Below are positions 8,674 through 17,809 of a DNA stretch of 64,000 nucleotides, piece by piece. A program made the position numbers and the translations under genes. The DNA comes from an uncultured Candidatus Pelagibacter sp. (GTDB lineage: Bacteria; Pseudomonadota; Alphaproteobacteria; Pelagibacterales; Pelagibacteraceae), in NCBI GenBank assembly GCA_905618905.1, contig CAJQTH010000008.1, forward strand, positions 1-64,000, read 5' to 3'. A model generated the notes under the pieces. That model worked only from the letters and a program-made list of their open reading frames with translations. It was not told the DNA's origin and made no database searches. How positions within the stretch are numbered: the stretch's first letter is position 1; every line of letters begins with the position of its first letter.

Positions 8674-11573
8674 TTTACAGTTTCAAAAATTTTAAATAGT
8701 AATTCAGAAACATGTTTACCTTTCTTATTAGATAAATCTGAAATTTGATGTCTGCAGCTAGTACCATTTGCAATAATAAAATCTTTTTCATCACTATTGT
8801 TTACCGCAGGTATCAAGGATAAATTTGCCATTTTTTTTGATATTTCATAGTGCTTACTGTCATAACCAAATGATCCAGCCATACCACAACAGCTAGATTC
8901 TATCATTTTGTTGTTAATCTTTAATTTAGATAAAAGATTTTTAAGACCTTTCATTCTATCTTGAGATTTTTGATGACAATGACCGTGTATTAATACATTT
9001 TGGTCGAATTTATTAATCTTAATATTATTATCATTTTCAATATGCTCTAATATAAATTCTTCCAATAAATAAAATTTATTTTTTATTTTTTCTCTATTTT
9101 TTACATCCTTTAATTTTTGATATTCATCACTAAAAGTAAGTAAACAAGAGGGCTCAATTCCAACAACTGGTAAATTAAAATAATTATTTTTTATGACATA
9201 ATCATTAAATCGATTTAATTCATTTGCTGCCTTATCTAATTGTCCATAAGAAATATAAGTTCTTCCACAACATAAGGGTCTATCTAAATTATCTTTATCA
9301 TAACTTGGTATGATTGTTTGAAAACCTAGTTTGTTTAATACTTTTATAGCATATATTAAATTTTGATTTTCAAAATTTATATTAAAAGTATCTGCAAATA
9401 ATATTAATTTTTTTTCAGATATTAATTGCTCTGTATATATTTTCTTTAAAATATCCTGACTTTGTACCTCTGGCATTTCTCTTTTGGTTGTAAAACCAAA
9501 TTGTTCAATAATTATTGAAATTATAGGTAGGTTTTTGACTTTATTAAATACTGGTGCAATGATTTTTAAAAGCCAGATCATCTTTGGCATCTCCGATATA
9601 ACTTTATCTTTAATTCTCATACTAAATTTTTTGTAGTAATGAGATAGAAATTCACTCTTCATTTTGGCCATATCTACGGACATTGGACATTCTCTCTGGC
9701 AAGCTTTACAACTAACGCACAGTTCCATCGTTTCAAACATGTCTTTAGAGACAAACGATCCCTCAGGTAATTGATTTGATAATGCTAATCTAAGTGTGTT
9801 TGCTCTACCTCTAACTAAGTCTTTTTCCTCTTTAGTTACTCGATATGAAGGACACATTACACCTGAGTCAAGGTTTCTACATGCGCCGTTATTATTACAC
9901 ATTTCCACTGCATCTGACAATTGTCCCCAATCAGACCAATCATAATGTGTGGTAATTTTTTCAGCCTGATAACCAGACTTATATCTCATTAGAGACCTAT
10001 CGTTTGAAGTTAGTGGCCTTACAATTTTACCAGGATTTAAAAGATTTTTTTTGTCAAATGTATCTTTTATTTCTTCAAAAGCTTTTGTAATTTTTTCTCC
10101 AAACATCATTTTATGAAATTCAGATCTCACAATACCATCTCCGTGTTCACCAGAGTGTGATCCTTTATAATTTTTTACTATTGCAAATGCCTCCTCAGAT
10201 ATAGATTTCATATTTTTTATATCATTATCTGACTTCATATTTAAAACAGGTCTTACGTGCAAGGTTCCAACAGATGCGTGAGCGTAGAACATTCCACTTG
10301 TTCCATATTTTTTAAATATTTCGTTTAAACTTGCCGTGTAATCTGCCAAATGTTCAAGCGATACGGCACAATCCTCAATAAAGGCAACTGGTTTTCTATC
10401 ACCTTTCATCGACATCAGAATATTTAGTCCAGCTTTTCTTATATCAAAAACTTCTTTTTGCTCATTAAGGTCAGAATAATATTTAAACTGATTTTTATTA
10501 TTTTGGTTTAAAACAATGTACTCCAGGTCATTTATTTTTTTTTCATAAACTTTTTGATCTGTATCTATAAATTCTACCATCAATACAGCAGCAGGGTTTC
10601 CCTTGATATATTTTTTTATTCCCTCTGCGTACATAGGAATATCTTTTGCTAAATTCAATAGATTTCGATCCATTAACTCAACACATGTTGGTTTTAATTT
10701 TACGATTTCTTGAGATATTTCCATAGCCTGATGAAAATTATCAAAATAACAAACACCCAGTATCTTATTTTTTGGTAATTCAGATAGCTTTAATTTAATT
10801 TTGTTAAATAAAGATAACGTTCCTTCTGACCCAACTAGTAAATGCGAGGAATTAAATCCATTTGGATCAATTAAATCTATGTTATATCCACCAACCCTTC
10901 TTTGTGTTGTAGGCCAATGTTCATTTAATTCAGAACTTACGTTTTTTTTTACATCAAAAAACTTATTTATTATTTTATATAATTTGTCTTGATCATTTTT
11001 TATAGATAAAAAATTTTTATCAATGTGATCAAATGTAGATATAGAGCCATCATCTAAAATTGCTTCTATTGCCAAAACATTATGTACCATATTCCCATAA
11101 TATAAGGATCTTGAGCCACATGAATTGTTTGCAGACATTCCACCAATTGTTGCTCTACTACTAGTAGATACATCAACCGGAAACCACAATCCATGAGGTT
11201 TTAGATGTGCATTTAAGTGATCTAATACAACACCTGGTTCTACCCAGACATATTTTTCCTCTAAATTTACTTCTAAAATTTTATTCTGATGCCTTGAATA
11301 ATCTAAAACAATACTTTCACCCACTGTCTGTCCACATTGAGAGCTTCCACCACCTCTAGCTAATAAAGGAATTGAATTTTTTTGAGAATATTCCATCAGA
11401 TTTAGCACATCATTAGTGTTTTTTGGTAAAACTACACCTATAGGCTTTATCTGATAAACAGATGCGTCAGTACTATATCTTCCTCTAGAAAATTCATCGA
11501 ATAAAGTTTTTCCTTCAACCTTACTACTAATTTCTTTACTAATTTTTTGAATTTTACCCGCACTTAAACTCAT
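8670..11573 (-). CDS. FAD-binding (GlcD/Dld-like) oxidoreductase fused to Fe-S/CCG domains
   Basis: 967 aa; N-terminal FAD PCMH features (LARGGGSSQCGQ), ferredoxin cysteines CVSCKACQRECP, C-terminal CCG-type motifs SSCCGMAGSFGY. Confidence 0.9.
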   Translation of the reverse strand: MSLSAGKIQKISKEISSKVEGKTLFDEFSRGRYSTDASVYQIKPIGVVLPKNTNDVLNLMEYSQKNSIPLLARGGGSSQCGQTVGESIVLDYSRHQNKILEVNLEEKYVWVEPGVVLDHLNAHLKPHGLWFPVDVSTSSRATIGGMSANNSCGSRSLYYGNMVHNVLAIEAILDDGSISTFDHIDKNFLSIKNDQDKLYKIINKFFDVKKNVSSELNEHWPTTQRRVGGYNIDLIDPNGFNSSHLLVGSEGTLSLFNKIKLKLSELPKNKILGVCYFDNFHQAMEISQEIVKLKPTCVELMDRNLLNLAKDIPMYAEGIKKYIKGNPAAVLMVEFIDTDQKVYEKKINDLEYIVLNQNNKNQFKYYSDLNEQKEVFDIRKAGLNILMSMKGDRKPVAFIEDCAVSLEHLADYTASLNEIFKKYGTSGMFYAHASVGTLHVRPVLNMKSDNDIKNMKSISEEAFAIVKNYKGSHSGEHGDGIVRSEFHKMMFGEKITKAFEEIKDTFDKKNLLNPGKIVRPLTSNDRSLMRYKSGYQAEKITTHYDWSDWGQLSDAVEMCNNNGACRNLDSGVMCPSYRVTKEEKDLVRGRANTLRLALSNQLPEGSFVSKDMFETMELCVSCKACQRECPMSVDMAKMKSEFLSHYYKKFSMRIKDKVISEMPKMIWLLKIIAPVFNKVKNLPIISIIIEQFGFTTKREMPEVQSQDILKKIYTEQLISEKKLILFADTFNINFENQNLIYAIKVLNKLGFQTIIPSYDKDNLDRPLCCGRTYISYGQLDKAANELNRFNDYVIKNNYFNLPVVGIEPSCLLTFSDEYQKLKDVKNREKIKNKFYLLEEFILEHIENDNNIKINKFDQNVLIHGHCHQKSQDRMKGLKNLLSKLKINNKMIESSCCGMAGSFGYDSKHYEISKKMANLSLIPAVNNSDEKDFIIANGTSCRHQISDLSNKKGKHVSELLFKIFETVN

Positions 11574-11590
11574 TAAACTTTGATAGTGGT

Positions 11591-11810
11591 TTATTTATTT
11601 TTGTAAACTAATTTACCAAACTTTTTTAACGCGGCTTCAGAAATTTCTAGTCCTAAACCAGGCTTTTCATTCAAGTATATCCACCCATTACTCATTTTAT
11701 GTGAGTTTTCAAACAATTGAGCTTGTAAAGGATCTCTTTCATCATCAAATAACTCAACAATTATTCCTGACAGAGTAGATGAGGTTAATGGTGCGTTTAT
11801 GTAGCAATTG
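11591..11810 (-). pseudogene. 3' remnant of an enolase-superfamily (mandelate racemase/muconate lactonizing-like) gene
   Basis: Minus-strand frame NCYINAPLTSSTLSGIIVELFDDERDPLQAQLFENSHKMSNGWIYLNEKPGLGLEISEAALKKFGKLVYKNK*; resembles the C-terminal PGLGLE end of the family; stop just upstream and no full-length ORF. Confidence 0.6.
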
Positions 11811-11915
11811 TGGTTTGCTTAAATCCTTCAAACTCTTTAACACTCTTAATTACAGATTTAAGATTCTAAAGTTTGTTGACCTTGATTATATAATAACTTT
11901 AGCTTATACAGCACT

Positions 11916-13088
11916 ATGGCAATTTCAAATATTATTAGACCAGGCAAACATTTTTTACAGATACCTGGACCAACAAACGTGCCAGATAGAGTTCTGAGAG
12001 CGATGGATTATCCTACCATTGATCATAGAGGACCTGATTTTGCAGAATTAGGGTTAAGAGTATTAGATAGAATTAAATTAATTTTTAAAACTTCCAAACC
12101 TGTAATAATTTTTCCAGCCTCAGGTACTGGTGCCTGGGAAGCTGCCATGGTTAACACTTTAAGCGTTGGAGATAAAATTTTAATGTTTGAAACAGGTCAT
12201 TTTTCAACTCTTTGGTATGATATTGCAGAAAAATTTGGATTAGAAATAGATTTTATTAAAGGTGACTGGAGAACAGGTGTAGATCCAAATATTGTTGAAC
12301 AGAAATTAAAAGAAGATAAAGAAAAAAAAATTAAAGCAGTTTGTGCTGTACACAATGAAACTTCTACAGGTGTAACTAGCAGAATTGGTGAAATAAGAAA
12401 AGCAATGGATAGTGCAAATCACCCAGCCTTATTATTTGTAGATACAATATCTTCTTTAGGATCAATTGATTATAAGCATGATGAATGGAAAGTAGATGTT
12501 ACAGTTGGTGGATCTCAAAAAGGTTTATTATTACCTCCAGGACTTTCTTTTAATGCCATAAGCTCAAAAGCTTTAGAGGCTTATAAAAAATCAGACTTAC
12601 CTAAATCTTATTGGGATTGGGAGCCAATGATAGAGAGTAATAAAAAAGGTCATTTTCCATATACGCCAGCTACTAACTTGTTATACGGATTAGATGAAGC
12701 AATTAACATGCTTACGGAAGAGGGTTTAGAAAATGTATTTAATAGACATAAAAGATTTGCTGAAGCAACGAGGATAGCTGTGAATGCTTGGGGGCTAGAA
12801 GTGCTTTGTAAAAACCCAGAAGAATATTCTAGCACATTAACTGCAGTTCTTGTTCCGGAAGGTCATGATGCAGACGCACTAAGAAAAATAATTTTGGATG
12901 ATTATAATATGTCTTTAGGAGCAGGATTAGCAAAAGTTGCTGGAAAAATATTTAGAATTGGTCATTTAGGTGATTTTAATGAACTAATGCTTGCTGGAAC
13001 ATTAGCAGGAGTTGAGATGGGTTTAATGAAATCTAAAATACCTTATAAAAAAGGTGGTATTCTTAAAGCCCTTGAATATCTTTCTTAA
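11916..13088 (+). CDS. Class V aminotransferase, serine-glyoxylate aminotransferase-like
   Basis: FLQIPGPTNVPDRVLRAMDYPTIDHRGPDF; AVHNETSTGVTS; GGSQKGLLLPPGLSF (PLP lysine). Confidence 0.9.
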   Translation: MAISNIIRPGKHFLQIPGPTNVPDRVLRAMDYPTIDHRGPDFAELGLRVLDRIKLIFKTSKPVIIFPASGTGAWEAAMVNTLSVGDKILMFETGHFSTLWYDIAEKFGLEIDFIKGDWRTGVDPNIVEQKLKEDKEKKIKAVCAVHNETSTGVTSRIGEIRKAMDSANHPALLFVDTISSLGSIDYKHDEWKVDVTVGGSQKGLLLPPGLSFNAISSKALEAYKKSDLPKSYWDWEPMIESNKKGHFPYTPATNLLYGLDEAINMLTEEGLENVFNRHKRFAEATRIAVNAWGLEVLCKNPEEYSSTLTAVLVPEGHDADALRKIILDDYNMSLGAGLAKVAGKIFRIGHLGDFNELMLAGTLAGVEMGLMKSKIPYKKGGILKALEYLS

Positions 13089-13219
13089 AAATTAAGTAAA
13101 AAATTATTTTTTTAAATTTTAACAGTATAAATTTATAAAAGAGTAAAATTTTTGGAACTTTTTCACTAAAAGTTTCTATTAGATCTTTAGTTGAATATTT
13201 AAATATTATATAATTAATT

Positions 13220-14524
13220 ATGTTTAATTTTAAAGAGATAATTTCATCCATTGCTGATGCAGGTCAAAAACTTTTTAGTATAAAGAATATTAAAAAAAAT
13301 GACTTAGAATCCATCATATCTTTATGTGATGATTTAATTTCACACAAAGGTGCAGCATTCGGTATTACTGTAGCTAGAGATATTACTGAACTATATCAAT
13401 CACTATCTCCAGAAAATAAATTATTATTTTTTAAAAAAATTAACGATAAATATAAGCCTAGCTTTTCAAAAGTTAACGAAGCAATTGAAAATTATACGAA
13501 ATCTCAAAATGAAAAAACTTTGTCAAATTTATTTAAAGTTTCTGAAGGTAAGAGAAGAGAACTTTTTAGAAGAATGAATATGGCACCAAATGGAACTGCG
13601 ATTATAGTTTCGTTAAGAGAAGATTTAATAAGAATATTAAAAGACAATAAAAAACTTTCAGAATTAGATAATGATCTTAGGCATTTATTTAGAGCTTGGT
13701 TTAATCCAGGATTTCTTAAACTTGCTAAAATTACATGGGAATCAAAGGCTGCAGTTTTAGAAAAAATTATTAAATATGAAAGAGTTCATCAAATAAAAGA
13801 CATGAATGAACTTAAAAGAAGGTTAGGTGAAGATAGAAGGTTTTTTTCTTACTTTCATCCCGCCCTTGAAGATGAGCCTATTATTTTTGTTCAAGTAGCC
13901 CTTACAAAAGGTCTTGGCAAATCTATTCAAGAATTAATGAAGCCGACAGATAATGAAGAAAAATCTTATGATACCGCTACATTTTATTCAATTAGTAACT
14001 GTCAAGAAGGTCTATCAAGAGTAACCTTGGGTAATTTTTTAATAAAGAGAGTGGTTTATGAAATACAAGAAGAACTACCTCACATTAAAAACTTTGGTAC
14101 CTTATCACCTATACCAGGGTTTGCTGATTGGTTTACTTATTTAGAAGAAACTAGGATTAAAAATATTTTAGGCAATCTAAAAGATCAAGATGTTATCTTT
14201 TTAAAATCTCAAGACTTAAAATTAGGTGACAGTAGAATTATAAAAAATAAAGAAGCTATAACAAAATTAGTAGCTCATTATATTGTTAATGAAAAAAATG
14301 AAAAAGGACTACCAGTGAATGATGTTAGTAGATTTCATTTAGGCAATGGAGCAATTGTTGATGATATAGTCATTAATGCAAATATTTCTGAAACTGGTTT
14401 TAAAAGATCTTATGGTGTGATGGTTAATTATCTTTATGAACTTAAAAATATAGAAAAAAATCATGAAGAATATATGAACAATAACAAAGTAATCGTCTCT
14501 GATAAAATAAAGAAATATTTATAA
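13220..14524 (+). CDS. Malonyl-CoA decarboxylase
   Basis: FFSYFHPALEDEPIIFVQVALTKGL; SISNCQEGLSRVTLGNFLIKRVV; FGTLSPIPGFADW. Confidence 0.92.
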   Translation: MFNFKEIISSIADAGQKLFSIKNIKKNDLESIISLCDDLISHKGAAFGITVARDITELYQSLSPENKLLFFKKINDKYKPSFSKVNEAIENYTKSQNEKTLSNLFKVSEGKRRELFRRMNMAPNGTAIIVSLREDLIRILKDNKKLSELDNDLRHLFRAWFNPGFLKLAKITWESKAAVLEKIIKYERVHQIKDMNELKRRLGEDRRFFSYFHPALEDEPIIFVQVALTKGLGKSIQELMKPTDNEEKSYDTATFYSISNCQEGLSRVTLGNFLIKRVVYEIQEELPHIKNFGTLSPIPGFADWFTYLEETRIKNILGNLKDQDVIFLKSQDLKLGDSRIIKNKEAITKLVAHYIVNEKNEKGLPVNDVSRFHLGNGAIVDDIVINANISETGFKRSYGVMVNYLYELKNIEKNHEEYMNNNKVIVSDKIKKYL

Positions 14525-14540
14525 ATATATTCTTTATTAT

Positions 14541-14741
14541 TTAATTAAGACCCCACTTAACTTTATTCCAGATCCTTTCATGAAAATAATAAAAAAAGAG
14601 AGGAATTATAGAACCTAGCCCTAATATTCCAGCACCTTTAAAGCTACCAGTAAAAATATATCCAAATATTACCCAGTAGATAAAAATAAAAAGTCTCCAT
14701 GAAAATGTTTTAGCAACGGAACGTATTTGTTTATCTGCCAT
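14541..14741 (-). CDS. DUF2061 family small membrane protein
   Basis: MADKQIRSVAKTFSWRLFIFIYWVIFGYIFTG...FHERIWNKVKWG; internal ATG at 14741 chosen over the track start at 14783. Confidence 0.75.
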   Translation of the reverse strand: MADKQIRSVAKTFSWRLFIFIYWVIFGYIFTGSFKGAGILGLGSIIPLFFYYFHERIWNKVKWGLN

Positions 14742-14801
14742 AATAAAAATCAGCCTATAATATTTTTTGCTTATAGAACACATTTATATTAATATTTAAA
14801 T

Positions 14802-15200
14802 ATGGCCGATAAAATAAATAAAAGTTTTCTAAAAGATTCTCATTTAATAGCTGAATTAAAACTATGCAGTATTCGTTTAATTGATAACGCTAAATTTCCC
14901 TGGATCATTTTAATTCCAAAGCGAAAAAATATTACTGATATCTCAGAACTTAACTCTAAAGATCAAATGCTATTAATGAAAGAAATTGTCCATTGTAGCA
15001 AGTTAATAAAAAAAATATTTAAGACAAAAAAACTTAATGTTGAAAAGATTGGCAACATTGTTCCTCAATTACATATTCATATAATAGCAAGATCTACTAA
15101 AGACAGTACGTGGCCACTATCGGTTTGGGTAGTTAAAGGGAAACCTTATTCAAAAATTCTATTATCAAAAACTATCACTAAGATTAAAAAGTATTTTTAA
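14802..15200 (+). CDS. HIT family protein
   Basis: PQLHIHIIARSTKD resembles the HIT motif HxHxH; WIILIPKR. Confidence 0.8.
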   Translation: MADKINKSFLKDSHLIAELKLCSIRLIDNAKFPWIILIPKRKNITDISELNSKDQMLLMKEIVHCSKLIKKIFKTKKLNVEKIGNIVPQLHIHIIARSTKDSTWPLSVWVVKGKPYSKILLSKTITKIKKYF

Positions 15201-15214
15201 AAAGGGGTATGGAC

Positions 15215-15266
15215 AGAGGTAGTTTTAGTCTCCCGCCACTACCTCTTAATCATTATGTATATGATT
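15215..15266 (+). other. Two consecutive intergenic stem-loops
   Basis: AGAGGTAGT (15215-15223) with ACTACCTCT (15238-15246), 9-bp perfect stem; AATCAT (15248-15253) with ATGATT (15261-15266). Confidence 0.55.
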
Positions 15267-15370
15267 CGTCACAAATTTGTTAACACGTATTAATTGAAAG
15301 TAGACTTTATCAACCGCTTGCTTTACTAAATAGATAACACCTCGATTCACAAAAATTAAATTAAAATACA

Positions 15371-16981
15371 TTGATTAAAACCACACTCTCATCATTTGCA
15401 AAATCTATTGGTTTTAACTCACAAAATTATATTCCAAAGGAAGGGGTATCCTTTTCTTTATTTAGAATCGAAGTTTTATCAGGTTTAACGGTTGCTTTAG
15501 CTTTAGTTCCAGAAGCTATTGCCTTTGCTTTTGTTGCAGGAGTTGCACCTTTATCAGGACTTTATGCAGCTTTTATCGTTGGGTTGATTACAGCTGTATT
15601 TGGTGGAAGACCTGGAATGATTTCAGGAGCAACTGGTGCTTTAGCCGTTGTCATGGTTTCACTTGTTATGGATCATGGTGCTCAATATTTATTTGCAACC
15701 GTAGTGTTAATGGGAATTTTACAATTATTAGCGGGTGTCTTTAAGCTTGGAAAATTTATTAGAATGGTACCTCAACCCGTAATGCTTGGTTTTGTTAATG
15801 GCCTTGCAATCGTTATTGGTATTTCACAACTTAGTCAGTTTAAAACCCTTAATGCAATGGGACAATCAGTATGGATTTCAGGAAACACTTTATATTATTC
15901 AATAGGGTTTGTAGTTTTAACTATGTTAATTATTTGGTTACTACCAAAGATTACTAAAGCAGTTCCAGCTACACTCGCTGCTATTTTAGTAACATCAATA
16001 CTAGTTTTAGCATTAAAAATTGACATCCCAAGTGTTGGAGATCTTGCAAGTGTTAAAGGAGGATTACCTATATTTTCAATCCCAAGTGTTCCTTTAAACT
16101 TTGAAACTCTAAAGATTATTTTCCCTTACGCATTTATATTGTCTGCAATTGGCTTAATTGAAAGTTTGTTAACCCTTAACTTAGTTGGTGAAATTACTAA
16201 TAAAAGAGGAGGTGCTAGTCAGGAATGTTTAGCACAAGGCTTTGCAAACACAGTTACTGGTTTTTTTGGGGGTATGGGTGGATGTGCGATGATTGGTCAA
16301 TCTATGATTAATGTAAAGTCAGGTGGTAGAACAAGGATTGCAGGAATAGCTGCTGCATTATTCTTATTAATTTTTATTTTATATACATCAAGTTATATTG
16401 AGATGATCCCAATTGCAGCTCTTGTTGGTGTAATGTTTATGGTAGTAATTGGAACCTTTGCCTGGAACTCTTTGAAGATATTATTTTTTGTACCAAAGAG
16501 TGATGCGTTAGTTATTATTCTTGTAACTGTTGTAACTGTTTTAGAAGATCTAGCTGTTGCCGTAATTGTTGGAGTGATTGTATCCGCATTAGTATTTGCT
16601 TGGAAATCTGCCTCAAGAATTAGAGCAGTTGAGAGACCCTCCGTTAGAGAAAAGGGTGCTAAGGTGTATGAAATAGAAGGTCCACTTTTCTTTAGTTCAA
16701 CAGATAGTTTTTTAGAATTATTTAAACCAGAAGAAGATCCTGAAGTAGTCATTATTGATTTTGCAGGATCAAAAGTAATTGATCAGTCAGCTTTAAAGGC
16801 AATTGAAGACATTGCTGACAAATATAATAGTTTTGGAAAGAAAGTTAAATTAAGACATTTAACTCGTGATTGTCATAGACTATTAAGCAGAGCAGGTCAG
16901 CTTGTTGTTGATAGTGATGATGATCCAGATTACGGAATTGCAGTTGATTACGATGTTAAATTAGGTATTTTTGGCAGATAA
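15371..16981 (+). CDS. SulP family anion permease with STAS domain
   Basis: LSGLTVALALVPEAIAFAFVAGVAPLSGLYAAFIVGLITAVFGGRPGMISGATGA; C-terminal STAS VVIIDFAGSKVIDQSALKAI; TTG start uncertain. Confidence 0.93.
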   Translation: MIKTTLSSFAKSIGFNSQNYIPKEGVSFSLFRIEVLSGLTVALALVPEAIAFAFVAGVAPLSGLYAAFIVGLITAVFGGRPGMISGATGALAVVMVSLVMDHGAQYLFATVVLMGILQLLAGVFKLGKFIRMVPQPVMLGFVNGLAIVIGISQLSQFKTLNAMGQSVWISGNTLYYSIGFVVLTMLIIWLLPKITKAVPATLAAILVTSILVLALKIDIPSVGDLASVKGGLPIFSIPSVPLNFETLKIIFPYAFILSAIGLIESLLTLNLVGEITNKRGGASQECLAQGFANTVTGFFGGMGGCAMIGQSMINVKSGGRTRIAGIAAALFLLIFILYTSSYIEMIPIAALVGVMFMVVIGTFAWNSLKILFFVPKSDALVIILVTVVTVLEDLAVAVIVGVIVSALVFAWKSASRIRAVERPSVREKGAKVYEIEGPLFFSSTDSFLELFKPEEDPEVVIIDFAGSKVIDQSALKAIEDIADKYNSFGKKVKLRHLTRDCHRLLSRAGQLVVDSDDDPDYGIAVDYDVKLGIFGR

Positions 16982-17276
16982 GATGAGCAAAGAGATTAAA
17001 ACAGATGATGTTATTTTCAATTTCTTCAAGCAAGTTTGTGATGAGAAGGATGATGTTAAATGTGTTGAGCTTGGCAATAGTTGGATTAATGCAATGAAGA
17101 CTAATCTTACAAACATGGAAAAAAACCTAGAAGAAGCTGACAAATCTAAACATAAAGAAAATATAGATAGCAATATGAACCACCTTAAAAACCTTAAAGA
17201 TAAATCAGCTGAGAAATGGCGTGAATATGCAACTCAGTGTATGGTAGAGATCCTTGATCACAAAAGTAAATCTTGA
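16971..17276 (+). CDS. Small hypothetical protein, helical, charged
   Basis: 101 aa ORF overlapping the sulP stop and the next start. Confidence 0.6.
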   Translation: MADKMSKEIKTDDVIFNFFKQVCDEKDDVKCVELGNSWINAMKTNLTNMEKNLEEADKSKHKENIDSNMNHLKNLKDKSAEKWREYATQCMVEILDHKSKS

Positions 17277-17761
17277 ATTTTTTTAAGAGATTATTTTCAA
17301 GTAGCAATCTAGAATTAGAAATTAATGATGGTGGAAGAGCTGTCGCTGGTTACAAAGGTAAAGCTGGAGATTGTGTGGTAAGATCTATAGCAATTGTATC
17401 AGGTCTTCCTTACCAAAAAATTTATGATGATCTTTATAAAGCAAATGAAGAATTTAGAACTACATCAAGAACTAGACTTGCTAAAAGTTTAAAACAAAAA
17501 AATGATAGCCCACGATCAGGAACTCATAGAGTGGTGGTTAAAAAATATCTTGAAAAATTAGGATGGCAGTGGACACCAACTATGTTTATTGGCCAAGGTT
17601 GTAAGGTTCATTTAAAAAAAGATGAACTTCCAAGTGGAACTTTAATTGTATCTTGCTCAAAACACATAACCGTTGTTAAAGATGGTGTCTTACATGATAC
17701 TTATGATTGCTCTAGACGGGGCACTCGTTGTGTTTATGGATATTGGACTAAGCCTCATTAG
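17273..17761 (+). CDS. Hypothetical protein, possible papain/C39-like cysteine peptidase fold
   Basis: GDCVVRSIAIVSGLPYQKIYDDL (Cys), SCSKHITVV (His), LHDTYDCS (Asp) in canonical order. Confidence 0.6.
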   Translation: MNFFKRLFSSSNLELEINDGGRAVAGYKGKAGDCVVRSIAIVSGLPYQKIYDDLYKANEEFRTTSRTRLAKSLKQKNDSPRSGTHRVVVKKYLEKLGWQWTPTMFIGQGCKVHLKKDELPSGTLIVSCSKHITVVKDGVLHDTYDCSRRGTRCVYGYWTKPH

Positions 17762-17809
17762 ATAAAGATAAAACTGGTTAATAAATTTCATTAATATATA
17801 TTTTTAAAA

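Noticed and set aside
11916-13088. BhcA of the beta-hydroxyaspartate cycle
   Set aside because: Aminotransferase family fits, but no bhcB, bhcC or bhcD neighbours are present; serine-glyoxylate aminotransferase is the simpler call.
15211-15246. tmRNA 3' acceptor piece (TCCCGCCACTACC resembles tmRNA T-arm/acceptor sequence)
   Set aside because: No proper T-stem pairing, no CCA end, no tag reading frame nearby; explained better by the 9-bp hairpin.
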